From Bacteroidales bacterium (lineage in GTDB: Bacteria; Bacteroidota; Bacteroidia; Bacteroidales; UBA1402), in NCBI GenBank assembly GCA_028709215.1, contig JAQVXI010000010.1, positions 1 through 57,329 on the forward strand: a DNA stretch of 57,329 bases. Direction: 5' to 3'. Shown one piece after another: positions 8,596 through 17,838 of this stretch; the first letter of the stretch is position 1; the number at the start of each line of letters is the position of its first letter. The position numbers were made by a program, and so were the translations under genes. The notes beneath the pieces were generated by a model. The model had not been told where the DNA came from and made no database searches. It was given only the letters and a program-made list of their open reading frames with translations.

Positions 8596-9999
8596 ATGCC
8601 CTTGAATCACCAAACCCTCTGGAATAATTGTTTAAGCATCATTAAGGACAATGTGCCCGGCATGAGCTATTCCACCTGGTTCTCCCCCATTGTCCCTTTG
8701 AAATATGATGAAAATGCTTTGTTGATTCAGGTACCCAGTCATTTCTTCTACGAACAACTCGAAAGTCAATACGCAGATTTAATTGGTAAGACACTCAAAC
8801 GTGTCACCGGCGACAACACACGCCTGCTGTATCAGATCATGGTATCCGATACGCCCATGCAATTGAGTCAGGAAAAACCGGCCAACCAGGAGCGTTCCAA
8901 ACTGAATGGAATTTCCGCTACCCGTCAAGCCGTACCGACCAGCCCGTTTGACCAGGTTGCCATGGCAAAACTGGACTCCCAATTAAACTCCAATCTGACA
9001 TTCAATAATTTTATTGGAGGACAGAGCAATGTTTTGGCACGTACAGCCGGATTATCCATTGCCGAAAAACCGGGTAAAACCGTCTTCAACCCGCTGTTTC
9101 TACACGGTAAATCCGGTGTTGGCAAAACGCACCTGCTCCATGCCGTCGGAAATCTTGCCATGGATGAAAACGACAACCTCCGCGTGTTGTACGTCTCTTC
9201 CCATTTATTTCAGGTTCAGTATTCACAAGCATACCTGAACAACACCGTCAATGATTTTATTCATTTTTATCAGAGCATTGATGTGCTTCTCATTGACGAC
9301 ATCCACGAACTGTCCGGCAAGACAGGAACACAAAACGTCTTTTTCCATATATTCAATCACCTGCATCAAAACGGCAAGCAGTTGATCATTACCTGCGACC
9401 GCAGCCCAAAGGACCTTTCCGGCATCGAAGAGCGTTTACTGACCCGTTTCAAATGGGGTCTGACCGCCGAAATGGAAAAGCCTGATTATTCGTTGCGTAT
9501 ATCCATCCTTAAAAGCAAACTTCAACGGGATGGCCTTTCGTTTCGCGAAGAAGTCATCGAATACATTGCCAAAAATGCGACCGAGAACGTTCGTGACCTG
9601 GAAGGCATTGTGGTATCACTGATGGCTCATGCGGTCATACAAGGCAAAGACGTTGACATGGAACTGGCCAAACGCGTCGTCTCCAATGCGGTAAACGTCG
9701 AGACGCGACAAGTCTCCATCGAATTGATACAAAAGGAAGTATGTAAGTTCTTTGACATTGATGCCGCCTTGATGCACTCCAAATCCAAAAAACAGGAAAT
9801 CGCCCAGGCTCGTCAAATCGCCATGTACCTTTCCCGAAAATATACGGATAAATCCTATTCAAACATCGGTGAGGCCATTGGCAAACGCGATCACGCCACG
9901 GTGCTGCACGCCTGCAAAAATGTAGGCAACTGGATTGAGACCGATAAAAATTTCAAACAGAAAATCGAATCAATCGAACAGTTGCTTCAAGGCAAATAG
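8596..9999 (+). CDS. dnaA: Chromosomal replication initiator protein DnaA
   Basis: Binds DnaA boxes at oriC, oligomerises with ATP and opens the origin. The 467-residue protein has the N-terminal domain I (NNCLSIIKDNVPGMSYSTWFSPIVPL), a short linker, and an AAA+ module with Walker A HGKSGVGKTHLLHA near residue 170 and Walker B VLLIDDIHEL. The C-terminal domain IV carries the DnaA signature (AMYLSRKYTDKSYSNIG ... KRDHATVLHA). A TTG-started frame beginning at 8584 is only four codons longer; the ATG at 8596 is chosen. The gene is alone in its transcript and converges with the nitroreductase across 7 bases. Confidence 0.97.
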   Translation: MPLNHQTLWNNCLSIIKDNVPGMSYSTWFSPIVPLKYDENALLIQVPSHFFYEQLESQYADLIGKTLKRVTGDNTRLLYQIMVSDTPMQLSQEKPANQERSKLNGISATRQAVPTSPFDQVAMAKLDSQLNSNLTFNNFIGGQSNVLARTAGLSIAEKPGKTVFNPLFLHGKSGVGKTHLLHAVGNLAMDENDNLRVLYVSSHLFQVQYSQAYLNNTVNDFIHFYQSIDVLLIDDIHELSGKTGTQNVFFHIFNHLHQNGKQLIITCDRSPKDLSGIEERLLTRFKWGLTAEMEKPDYSLRISILKSKLQRDGLSFREEVIEYIAKNATENVRDLEGIVVSLMAHAVIQGKDVDMELAKRVVSNAVNVETRQVSIELIQKEVCKFFDIDAALMHSKSKKQEIAQARQIAMYLSRKYTDKSYSNIGEAIGKRDHATVLHACKNVGNWIETDKNFKQKIESIEQLLQGK

Positions 10000-10006
10000 T
10001 GGTCGA

Positions 10007-10753
10007 TTATAAGAAACCCTGAGCACGCAAGGCATCCACAAAGGCGACCGAAAAACTTTCGTTGTTTTCTTTGTTGTACCGAATATCGGTAAAAATCTGA
10101 GCGAGCGTTTCTTTTTTATTCAGCTCAACAAAATAGCGGCTTTCTTCAAGGGATTCTCTTGCATCGTAGATTCGATCAATATCCTCCGGTGTATAATCCC
10201 GATATTGATCCTCATGCAGAATACCATCCAGGGGCAATCGATCAGAAAGAGGTTTTACAGCGGCATCCTCGACCGGATAACCGACGCTGAGTGTGACAAC
10301 CGGCAAAACAAGTTTGGGCAACCGTAGAGCCTCTGAAATGCCTTTGGCCGTATACGTCGTCGTACCCAAATAGCAGATGCCCAATCCTACCGCCTCGGCA
10401 GCCACGCAAAACGTCTGGGCTAGAATCACCGCATCGATGGCTGCTGCAACAAATGATTGAACATTCCCGTAAGAAGGTTCTGCCTTGCGTTGCGCACACC
10501 ACTTCGAAAAACGGTTAAAATCGGCACAGAACGTCAAGACAACGGGGGCTGTCGTCACTTGCGCCTGATTGAAATGCAAGGGAGCCAATGCCTGTTTAAC
10601 CGCGTCGCTCCTACTGGCCACGACACTATAGGCTTGCATATTACCCGTATTGGAAGAACGCATGGCCGTTTCCAATAATTCCCGAAGCAGTGCTGCTTCA
10701 ACATCCCGGTCGGCATAACTGCGTACCGTTCGTCTTGTTTTGAGTGTATCCAT
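10007..10753 (-). CDS. NAD(P)H-dependent nitroreductase family protein
   Basis: A 248-residue FMN-dependent oxidoreductase of the nitroreductase (NfsA/FRP-like) superfamily. The N-terminal RRTVRSYADRDV contains the Arg pair that contacts FMN phosphate, followed by AMRSSNTGNMQAYSV. A central AVILAQTFCVAAEAVGLGICYLG helix-strand is typical of the fold, and a C-terminal extension carries a basic/acidic tail. The substrate is unknown; quinones, nitroaromatics or flavins are typical. The promoter -7 element TATATTTG ends only four bases before the ATG, so the transcript may be leaderless. Confidence 0.85.
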   Translation of the reverse strand: MDTLKTRRTVRSYADRDVEAALLRELLETAMRSSNTGNMQAYSVVASRSDAVKQALAPLHFNQAQVTTAPVVLTFCADFNRFSKWCAQRKAEPSYGNVQSFVAAAIDAVILAQTFCVAAEAVGLGICYLGTTTYTAKGISEALRLPKLVLPVVTLSVGYPVEDAAVKPLSDRLPLDGILHEDQYRDYTPEDIDRIYDARESLEESRYFVELNKKETLAQIFTDIRYNKENNESFSVAFVDALRAQGFL

Positions 10754-10757
10754 AGCG

Positions 10758-10765
10758 CAAATATA
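10758..10765 (-). promoter_or_regulatory. -7 element of the nitroreductase gene, abutting the start codon
   Basis: The minus strand reads TATATTTG-CGCT-ATG. A perfect TAnnTTTG is followed by four bases and the start codon, which places the expected transcription start at or beside the A of ATG. Confidence 0.55.
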
Positions 10766-11006
10766 CGGATTTTATCCTGGTCCACATCCAAACCAACTAT
10801 TCAAAAATAAAAATATTTTTCACTCCTCCGTATACAAATATTTTTAAAAGAGAAAATATTTTGGGATACCGAAAACATTTATATATCTCATAATGTGATA
10901 TTTAAATATTTTAATTGGAAAACTTCCAAACTTACTTTGTCATCTAAAAAATTCAATCTATCTTGCAATTCCATTTTTTCAAAACGTATCATCAATATAA
11001 CTAACT

Positions 11007-13559
11007 GTGGAAAAGACATCTTACACGCACGACGAAGCGTATCAGGCTTCACTCGATTATTTTCAGGGAGACGAACTGGCTGCACGCGTTTGGGTCAACA
11101 AGTATGCCTTGAAAGATTCTTATGGAAATTTGTTTGAAAAAGACCCTTCCGACATGCATCGTCGGCTTGCAAGTGAAGTAGCACGAATCGAAAAAAAATA
11201 CCCAAATCCCCTCTCCGAGCAAGAATTATTTGATCTGTTTGACAAATTCAAATACATCGTACCCCAGGGAAGCCCCATGACGGGAATCGGGAACAATTTT
11301 CAGGTAGGTTCGCTGTCAAACTGTTTTGTGATCGGCGTAGACGGACCGGCCGATTCCTATGGTGCCATCATCAAAATCGACGAGGAGCAGGTTCAACTCA
11401 TGAAACGTCGGGGCGGTGTTGGACACGACCTGTCACACATTCGACCCAAAGGGACTCCGGTAAAAAATTCAGCACTAACCTCTACCGGGATCGTGCCTTT
11501 TATGGAACGCTATTCCAATTCAACCCGTGAGGTTGCACAGGACGGACGTCGCGGTGCATTGATGCTGAGCGTATCCATCGAACATCCGGATTCCGAATCC
11601 TTCATCGATGCCAAATTGGTCGAAGGCAAAGTGACCGGCGCCAACGTCTCCGTCAAAATCACCGACGGATTTATGCAATCGGTTGCCGGCAACGTTCCGT
11701 TCACCCAACAATACCCCATCGGCAGCGCCAACCCGACACACAAAAAAGAAATCGACGCCAATGCCTTGTGGCAGAAAATCGTGCACAATGCCTGGAGATC
11801 GGCCGAACCCGGTGTCTTGTTTTGGGACACCATCATCAAAGAATCGGTTCCCGATTGCTACGCCGACCTGGGATTCCGCACCGTCTCCACCAACCCTTGT
11901 GGAGAGATCCCCTTGTGCCCATACGACAGTTGCCGACTTTTGGCCATCAATCTATACTCATACGTACGCAACCCGTTCCAATCGGACGCAACGTTTGATT
12001 TTGACCGATTCACCAAGCACGTGCAGCTCGCCCAACGCATCATGGACGACATCATCGACCTGGAAATGGAAAAAATCGATCAAATACTGCTCAAGATTGA
12101 TTCAGATCCGGAAAAAGAAGACATCAAGCGCGCAGAACGTCAACTCTGGGAAAAAATCAAAAACAAAACACTGCAAGGCCGACGTACCGGTGTGGGCACG
12201 ACCGCCGAAGGTGATATGCTTGCCGCACTTAGTTTGCGTTACGGAACCGAAGAAGCATCCAACTTCTCAGAAGAAATACACAAGCGCATTGCCATCGAAG
12301 CCTACCGTTCATCGGTATACCTGGCCAAAGATCGCGGTGCCTTTGAAGTCTTTGATTTCAAACGCGAAGAAAACAATCCGTTCATCCAACGTCTGGGCGA
12401 GGCTGACCCCAGCCTCTTGAAAGACATGAAACAATACGGTAGACGCAACATTGCCTGTCTGACCATTGCACCTACCGGTACGACCAGCCTGATGACTCAA
12501 ACCACATCGGGCATCGAACCTGCGTTTAGCCTGGTCTACAAACGTCGACGCAAAATTAACCCCAACGACAAGGAAGTTCGTGTGGACCACATCGATGACA
12601 GTGGAGACAGTTACCAGGAATACATCGTCTTCCACCACAAATTTGTCACCTGGATGGAAGCCATGGGGCATCCCACTGCCAAACAATACACGCAAGAGGA
12701 ACTGGATGAACTGATCATGCAATCTCCCTATCACAAGGCAACAGCCAACGACGTCGATTGGTTGCAGAAAGTTCGCATGCAGGGCCGCATCCAAAAATGG
12801 GTAGACCACTCCATCAGCGTAACCATCAACTTACCAACAGACGTTTCCGAAGAATTGGTCGGACAGTTGTATATGGAAGCCTGGAAGTCCGGCTGCAAAG
12901 GTTGCACCGTATACCGTGAAGGCTCCCGTTCCGGCGTACTGATTTCCAACAGTGCACCCAAGAAGGAAACCGGCGAAGAAAAAGAAGAGAAAAAGCTGAT
13001 CTGCTATCCTCAAAACACGCCCAAACGCCCGAAAGAGTTGGAGGCTGCCGTCGTGCGTTTCCAAAACAAAAAAGAAAAATGGATTGCTTTCATCGGGATC
13101 CACGAAGGACGTCCGTATGAAATCTTTACGGGGATTCAAGACGACGATGAAGGCATCGTTCTGCCCAAAAACGTGACAGAAGGCAAAATCATCAAAAACG
13201 TAGACGAAGCTGGAGTAAAACGCTACGACTTTCAGTTTTCCAACCGAAGAGGCTACAAAACAACCATTGAAGGCTTGTCGGAAAAATTTAATTCAGAATA
13301 CTGGAACTATGCCAAACTGATTTCAGGTGTATTGCGTTACGGCATGCCCATCGATCAGGTTCTAAAACTGGTTTCAGGGCTGGAATTGGACAGCGAATCC
13401 ATCAACACATGGAAGAACGGGGTCGAAAGAGCGCTTAAAAATTATCTACCCAACGGAACCGAAGCCAAGGGCCAAAGCTGCCCGGAATGCGGCAACACAC
13501 TGGTATACCAAGAGGGTTGCCTACATTGCAACAATTGCGGATTCTCCCGCTGCGGATAA
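11007..13559 (+). CDS. nrdJ: Ribonucleoside-diphosphate reductase, adenosylcobalamin-dependent (class II)
   Basis: Reduces ribonucleotides to deoxyribonucleotides with a B12-derived thiyl radical, so it works with or without oxygen and needs no separate radical subunit. The 850-residue protein contains the first redox Cys in SLSNCFVI (Cys106), the active-site N296-x-C298-x-E300 in TNPCGEIPLCP, and the conserved IAPTGTTSLM loop. A C-terminal zinc-ribbon-like tail (CPECG ... CNNCG) ends in Cys-Gly and probably regenerates the active-site disulfide. The GTG at 11007 is used because the homologous N-terminus begins here and no upstream in-frame ATG exists. No cobalamin riboswitch is recognisable upstream. 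A strong terminator follows. Confidence 0.93.
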   Translation: MEKTSYTHDEAYQASLDYFQGDELAARVWVNKYALKDSYGNLFEKDPSDMHRRLASEVARIEKKYPNPLSEQELFDLFDKFKYIVPQGSPMTGIGNNFQVGSLSNCFVIGVDGPADSYGAIIKIDEEQVQLMKRRGGVGHDLSHIRPKGTPVKNSALTSTGIVPFMERYSNSTREVAQDGRRGALMLSVSIEHPDSESFIDAKLVEGKVTGANVSVKITDGFMQSVAGNVPFTQQYPIGSANPTHKKEIDANALWQKIVHNAWRSAEPGVLFWDTIIKESVPDCYADLGFRTVSTNPCGEIPLCPYDSCRLLAINLYSYVRNPFQSDATFDFDRFTKHVQLAQRIMDDIIDLEMEKIDQILLKIDSDPEKEDIKRAERQLWEKIKNKTLQGRRTGVGTTAEGDMLAALSLRYGTEEASNFSEEIHKRIAIEAYRSSVYLAKDRGAFEVFDFKREENNPFIQRLGEADPSLLKDMKQYGRRNIACLTIAPTGTTSLMTQTTSGIEPAFSLVYKRRRKINPNDKEVRVDHIDDSGDSYQEYIVFHHKFVTWMEAMGHPTAKQYTQEELDELIMQSPYHKATANDVDWLQKVRMQGRIQKWVDHSISVTINLPTDVSEELVGQLYMEAWKSGCKGCTVYREGSRSGVLISNSAPKKETGEEKEEKKLICYPQNTPKRPKELEAAVVRFQNKKEKWIAFIGIHEGRPYEIFTGIQDDDEGIVLPKNVTEGKIIKNVDEAGVKRYDFQFSNRRGYKTTIEGLSEKFNSEYWNYAKLISGVLRYGMPIDQVLKLVSGLELDSESINTWKNGVERALKNYLPNGTEAKGQSCPECGNTLVYQEGCLHCNNCGFSRCG

Positions 13560-13582
13560 TTTGAAATACAATCCATAAAAAG

Positions 13583-13618
13583 CGTGCTTCAAAAGTGAAT
13601 GTTTGAAGCACGTTTTTT
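13583..13618. terminator. Intrinsic terminator between nrdJ and the bactofilin gene
   Basis: An 11-bp perfect stem (CGTGCTTCAAA / TTTGAAGCACG) with an 8-base loop is followed by a run of T. An A-run on the left side would let it serve the convergent bactofilin gene too. Confidence 0.85.
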
Positions 13619-13964
13619 ATTTTTGCTGCATACGGCAAGTACCGTTAAAAAGGGCACCCGCTTCAACAATCAACGTGGAGGCGGTTATGTTTCCCTCAAT
13701 CAAGGCCGTTTGCCTCAAGGTTAATCCATCGGTCACTTCCAATTTTCCTTTTACACGCCCGCTGATTTCAGCCACGTCGCAAAGCACATCACCCGTGATC
13801 ACAGCATGCGTTCCCAAGACCAGTTTGCCCCGGCAGGTGACGTTTCCATCGACGACACCATCGATACGTAAATCATTATCCGACAAAACATTGCCATTTA
13901 CCAACGTTCCATTCGCAAACACACTATACAGTATGGTGTTGGATACTACAACTTCCTTAGCCAT
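13617..13964 (-). CDS. Bactofilin (polymer-forming cytoskeletal protein)
   Basis: A 115-residue protein made almost entirely of short beta-helix repeats (DLRIDGVVDGNVTC, KLVLGTHAVITGDVLC, EISGRVKGKLEV, LIEGNITASTLIV). This is the DUF583/bactofilin right-handed beta-helix that self-assembles into filaments at the membrane and scaffolds cell-wall enzymes. The frame opens seven codons earlier at a TTG that sits inside the -7 element; the ATG at 13964 is used. It is transcribed divergently from folB from interlocked promoters. Confidence 0.9.
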   Translation of the reverse strand: MAKEVVVSNTILYSVFANGTLVNGNVLSDNDLRIDGVVDGNVTCRGKLVLGTHAVITGDVLCDVAEISGRVKGKLEVTDGLTLRQTALIEGNITASTLIVEAGALFNGTCRMQQK

Positions 13965-13982
13965 ATTTGATTTTGATTTCTG

Positions 13983-14012
13983 CAAAGATACAAAAGAATG
14001 CTACCTTTGCAA
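13983..14012 (-). promoter_or_regulatory. Promoter of the bactofilin gene
   Basis: On the minus strand, TTG at 14012-14010 is followed by a 19-base spacer and TATCTTTG at 13990-13983. The whole -7 element of the opposite folB promoter (14002-14009) lies inside this spacer. Confidence 0.65.
14002..14009 (+). promoter_or_regulatory. -7 element of folB
   Basis: TACCTTTG, a perfect TAnnTTTG, lies 15 bases before the folB ATG at 14025 and only 11 bases from the opposing bactofilin -7 element. Confidence 0.6.
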
Positions 14013-14024
14013 GAAACACCCACG

Positions 14025-14375
14025 ATGGACTACATCCTTCTAAACGAGCTCGAATTTCACGCATTTCACGGTGTATTACCCCAAGAAACCCTTGTGGGCA
14101 ACACCTACATCATGGATCTTAAACTTGGAGTGGATTTACACAAGGCCTGTCACAGCGACCGAATAGAAGACACACTCAATTATGCCGACGTCATTGATTG
14201 CATCCGGCTCGAAATGAAACAACCGAGCAAACTCATTGAACATGTTGCCGAGCGGATTTGCGAAGCGTTAAAAGCACAATTCCCACAAATAATAAGCATC
14301 GATATTCATCTCCAAAAACGCAACCCACCCGTACAGGCTCAGCTCAAAAGTGCCAGCGTGCAATTGCATCGTTAA
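14025..14375 (+). CDS. folB: Dihydroneopterin aldolase
   Basis: Cytoplasmic enzyme of folate synthesis that converts 7,8-dihydroneopterin to 6-hydroxymethyl-7,8-dihydropterin and glycolaldehyde. The 116-residue protein has the family layout: LNELEFHAFHGVLPQE with the pterin-binding region at the N-terminus, a central TLNYADV motif, the Lys/Glu-containing PSKLIEHVAERI helix, and the C-terminal VQLHR tail. A frame extension to an ATG at 13998 is upstream of the -7 element and is rejected. No other folate gene is adjacent. Confidence 0.93.
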   Translation: MDYILLNELEFHAFHGVLPQETLVGNTYIMDLKLGVDLHKACHSDRIEDTLNYADVIDCIRLEMKQPSKLIEHVAERICEALKAQFPQIISIDIHLQKRNPPVQAQLKSASVQLHR

Positions 14376-14391
14376 AAATCACTCCAACGCA

Positions 14392-14420
14392 TTGGAAACA
14401 AAAAAGTTTGTGTACTTTTG
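14392..14420 (+). promoter_or_regulatory. Promoter of the arginine decarboxylase gene
   Basis: TTG at 14392-14394, an 18-base spacer, then TACTTTTG at 14413-14420. A second TATTTTTG occurs at 14426-14433. Either would give a leader of about 75-90 bases before the ATG at 14513. Confidence 0.5.
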
Positions 14421-14512
14421 CCGTCTATTTTTGTATGAATTGACACATCCATCTACGTCGGATTGCCATTAATTTACGCATCCGTCTTAGTTACTTTAAA
14501 AAACGGGCTCAA

Positions 14513-15904
14513 ATGAAGAATAAGTACATTCACCTGATTGAACAATCGTTCGAATTCCCAAACGAGGAATTCAATGTGATTGACGGCGACCTGCAGTGGT
14601 TCAATATACCTTTGATGGACGTCATCAAACAATACGGAACGCCCTTGAGGATTTTCTACCTTCCCAAAATCGGCCAGAACATTCAACGCTCCCGACGAAT
14701 GTTTAACGTAGCCATGGCTAAGGTAGAATACGATGGTGACTACCATTACTGCTACTGCACCAAAAGTTCGCATTTTTCGTTCATTCTGGATGAAGTATTG
14801 AAGCACAACACCCACATAGAAACATCCTCTGCCTTTGACATAAACATTGTAGAGTCCCTTATTGAAACCGGTAAAATCAGCAAAAACAACTACATCATTT
14901 GCAACGGATTCAAACGTCCTCAGTACATCGAGAACATCCAGAACCTGATCAACAACGGCTTCGAAAACACCATTCCTATCTTGGACAACAAGTTCGAGCT
15001 GGATCTGTTGCTGGACGGCATCGACCGAAAATTTAAAGTAGGTATGCGCATTGCTTCTGAAGAAGAACCCAAGTTTGACTTCTATACATCCCGATTGGGC
15101 ATACGATACAACGACATCATCCCCTACTATCTGGATAAGATCAACACCAACCCCAACGTAGAATTGAAGATGTTACACTTCTTCATCAATACCGGTATAA
15201 AAGATACGGCTTATTATTGGAACGAATTAATCAAAGCGGTTGAGTTGTATTGCGAACTCAAACACATTTGCCCCGAGCTAGACAGCATCAACATAGGCGG
15301 AGGCTTCCCCATTCAGGTTCATTTGGATTTCCAGTACGATTACGAGTACATGGCCGAGGAAATCATTTCTCAAATTAAAAACATTTGTACACAAAACAAG
15401 GTGAAAGAACCCGATATCTTCACAGAATTCGGTTCATTTACCGTGGGCGAGAGTGGCGCCATGCTATACTCCATCATCAACCAAAAGCAACAGAATGACC
15501 GGGAATTGTGGAACATGATCGACAGCTCATTCATCACAACCTTACCGGATACGTGGGCCATCAATCAACGCTTTGTCCAACTTGCCGTCAACAACTGGGA
15601 CAGCGAATACCAACGCGTTCATTTGGGTGGATTAACCTGTGACAGTGAAGACTTTTACAACTCGGAAGCCCACTCCAACGCCGTATTCCTTCCAAAAATC
15701 GTCAATGGCAACGAGCAATTCATCGGCTTTTTCCATTGTGGCGCCTACCAGGAATCACTCAGCGGATACGGGGGCATACAACACTGCCTCATCCCTGCTC
15801 CCAAGATGGTTTTGATCGATTTGGACGAAAACGGGGAATACATCACCAAGTTGTTTGCAAAAGAGCAAAGTTACAAATCAATGATGAAGATTCTTGGCTA
15901 TTGA
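14513..15904 (+). CDS. Biosynthetic-type arginine decarboxylase, PLP fold III
   Basis: PLP-dependent decarboxylase of the alanine-racemase-like fold III, most like the short Bacteroidota arginine decarboxylases that feed agmatine into polyamine synthesis. The 463 residues are shorter than the roughly 630-residue proteobacterial SpeA. The PLP lysine is probably in HYCYCTKSSHF (near residue 84). A glycine-rich NIGGGFPIQ phosphate loop follows near 265, and the C-terminal active-site Cys lies in GGLTCDSEDFY. Substrate identity (arginine rather than ornithine, lysine or diaminopimelate) is inferred from overall resemblance only. Its 3' end overlaps the convergent glycosyltransferase gene by 27 bases. 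Confidence 0.8.
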   Translation: MKNKYIHLIEQSFEFPNEEFNVIDGDLQWFNIPLMDVIKQYGTPLRIFYLPKIGQNIQRSRRMFNVAMAKVEYDGDYHYCYCTKSSHFSFILDEVLKHNTHIETSSAFDINIVESLIETGKISKNNYIICNGFKRPQYIENIQNLINNGFENTIPILDNKFELDLLLDGIDRKFKVGMRIASEEEPKFDFYTSRLGIRYNDIIPYYLDKINTNPNVELKMLHFFINTGIKDTAYYWNELIKAVELYCELKHICPELDSINIGGGFPIQVHLDFQYDYEYMAEEIISQIKNICTQNKVKEPDIFTEFGSFTVGESGAMLYSIINQKQQNDRELWNMIDSSFITTLPDTWAINQRFVQLAVNNWDSEYQRVHLGGLTCDSEDFYNSEAHSNAVFLPKIVNGNEQFIGFFHCGAYQESLSGYGGIQHCLIPAPKMVLIDLDENGEYITKLFAKEQSYKSMMKILGY

Positions 15905-16927
15905 CAGATCCTGAAAACGCCGCTTGCCCAGCAAATAGTAGTCCAACAACAGACTCCCTTTATATCGCTCGGCAAAGGCATGCGTCTTTGCCTGTAGATG
16001 TATTTGCGTGCGCTGATCCTTATACGATCGGCGCATGCTTTTAAAGTCGACCCGAGCCCTCCAAATCGCATTCGCATGCTTGGGCTTACCTTGAAACAGA
16101 AACACAACAGCCGCTAAATAATCCATAACAAAGCGCACAATCCAAAGCCAGCGCCAACGACGAGGGGTCTCGTTCTTATACAGCATCAACAGATTGTTGC
16201 GGTAATTGAGAAAGACCTTCTGCGGATTCTCTACATCCAGCGTTGCTCCGCCCATGTGATACACCACACTTTGCGGCACACAAACCAGCCGATACCCCTT
16301 GCTTTTCAAACGCCAACAAAGATCAATCTCTTCCATATGTGCAAAAAAACGCGCATCGAGACCGCCCACTTCACGGTATCGATCCAAACGTACACACATA
16401 CAGGCTCCACTCGTCCAAAAAACATCTCGGATACAGTCGTACTGTCCTTTGTCCTTTTCAACAACAGCCATCATTCGTCCTCGACAAAAGGGAAAGCCCA
16501 ATGCATCGATGTACCCACCGGCTGCCCCCGCATGCTCAAACTGATCCCGTTGATAAAAAGATCGTATCTTAGGCTGACAAGCCGCCACCTCCGGATGTTC
16601 GTTCATAAACACCAACAGTGGTTCCAGCCACTGTGGAGACACTTCAACATCTGAGTTCAGGAGCACAGCACAATCGGCCTGCAAGTCTGCCAGCGCCCGA
16701 TTGTACCCTTCCGCAAACCCATGATTGCGGTGCAGATCCATCGTTTGAACGGTATCGGGATACTGACTCTGTACAAACTCAAGCGAGCCATCCGTCGATC
16801 CGTTGTCGGCCACAATCAAATCGACCAAATGTGGCTGCGGCACGTGCGTATGCTCAACCAACGCCGGCAACAATCGTTCCAACAGACCCTTCCCGTTCCA
16901 ATTTAATATAACGACCGCTACTCTCAC
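15878..16927 (-). CDS. Family 2 glycosyltransferase
   Basis: A 349-residue GT-A-fold glycosyltransferase with VAVVILNWNGKGLLERLL at the N-terminus, the nucleotide-binding VADNGSTDGSLEF, and the metal-binding acidic motif LLNSDVEV near residue 93. The acceptor-side region FFAHMEEIDLCWRLKSKGYR is typical of rhamnosyl/galactofuranosyl-like GT2 enzymes. A C-terminal membrane-associating segment (WLWIVRFVMDYLAAVVFLF) follows. It is the last gene of the mtaB-lpxL-GT2 operon, joined to lpxL by a 4-base ATGA overlap. I infer a role in a surface glycan or lipid A core sugar. The sugar donor is unknown. Confidence 0.88.
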   Translation of the reverse strand: MRVAVVILNWNGKGLLERLLPALVEHTHVPQPHLVDLIVADNGSTDGSLEFVQSQYPDTVQTMDLHRNHGFAEGYNRALADLQADCAVLLNSDVEVSPQWLEPLLVFMNEHPEVAACQPKIRSFYQRDQFEHAGAAGGYIDALGFPFCRGRMMAVVEKDKGQYDCIRDVFWTSGACMCVRLDRYREVGGLDARFFAHMEEIDLCWRLKSKGYRLVCVPQSVVYHMGGATLDVENPQKVFLNYRNNLLMLYKNETPRRWRWLWIVRFVMDYLAAVVFLFQGKPKHANAIWRARVDFKSMRRSYKDQRTQIHLQAKTHAFAERYKGSLLLDYYLLGKRRFQDLSIAKNLHH

Positions 16928-17838
16928 GATTCATTCAATTTAAAGGATTCCATCGAACGTTTGTGTTTCCACCGCTTATGTGTCCAAAGCCAATAAGCCG
17001 GATCCCTCAAAATCGTTTCTTCCATCAGACGTGCAAAACGTTCCGTAATCCAAAACTCGGGCGTCTGCATCGGCTCATCGGTAATGCGACGAAACGTTGT
17101 TTCGTAGTAACCTCGCTTCATTCGCTTCACATCCGCATACAACACCGCAAATCCGGTCTGCTTGGCCATGCGCTCAGGGCCGGTCAGAAAAGCCGTATCC
17201 TGATTCAGGAAACGGGTCCAATAATGCAAGTTTCTCGCCGTAGGCGACTGATCACTGACCAAACCAAAGATACCGGCAATACCTGCCTTGCGCAAGCGAA
17301 TCACCTGCCGGAACGTTCCGTCCTTTGTCACAATACCCCCTCCAAAACGGCTTCGAATCTGCTGAAACAATCGATCAAAAATCACACTACGCAACGGCTT
17401 ATACACACTATAGCCCTGCTGATTGCCTGTATCCAACATCTTCAGAAACAACAAGCTCATGTATTCCCAATTCCCGTAATGCCCGCAGGTCAACAAAACA
17501 CCCTGCTGCTTGTCGGCGTAGTCGGTCACCAATTCCGGATTGACAAAATGCATGCGCGTAAGGGCTTCCTCCTTGTCCAGACCAAAAATATGCAGCATCT
17601 CCATAAACATGTCACAGAAATGGTGATAAAAAGCACGCTCCATCCGACGTCGTTGCTCGATGCTCTTTTCAGGAAACGCCGCTTCCATATTGCGTCGAAC
17701 AACCTTCAAACGATACCGTGCAACATAATAGACCAGCGGATACATCAGCACGCTCGAAATAAAAAACAAAAAGCCCAGCGGGAGCTTACCCAACAACCGA
17801 AAAAGGGCTACCGGCAAATCCGAAAAAAATGCTTTCAT
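16924..17838 (-). CDS. Lysophospholipid/lipid A acyltransferase, LpxL/HtrB family
   Basis: A 304-residue inner-membrane acyltransferase with one N-terminal transmembrane segment (LGFLFFISSVLMYPLVYYV) and the catalytic HX4E motif in CGHYGNWEY. A conserved Arg/Lys-rich region (YSVYKPLRS) and the SDQSPTARN loop follow. Family members transfer a secondary acyl chain to Kdo-lipid A; some Bacteroidota homologues act on other lipids. The start is ATG 17838, whose A overlaps the mtaB stop (ATGA); a frame extension of 13 codons inside mtaB is disregarded. Co-transcription with a glycosyltransferase fits LPS assembly. Confidence 0.87.
   Translation of the reverse strand: MKAFFSDLPVALFRLLGKLPLGFLFFISSVLMYPLVYYVARYRLKVVRRNMEAAFPEKSIEQRRRMERAFYHHFCDMFMEMLHIFGLDKEEALTRMHFVNPELVTDYADKQQGVLLTCGHYGNWEYMSLLFLKMLDTGNQQGYSVYKPLRSVIFDRLFQQIRSRFGGGIVTKDGTFRQVIRLRKAGIAGIFGLVSDQSPTARNLHYWTRFLNQDTAFLTGPERMAKQTGFAVLYADVKRMKRGYYETTFRRITDEPMQTPEFWITERFARLMEETILRDPAYWLWTHKRWKHKRSMESFKLNES

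Noticed and set aside
10754-11006. Cobalamin riboswitch before the B12-dependent ribonucleotide reductase
   Set aside because: The 253-base region is very AT-rich and lacks the conserved B12-box; only a weak promoter-like TTACTTTG is visible.
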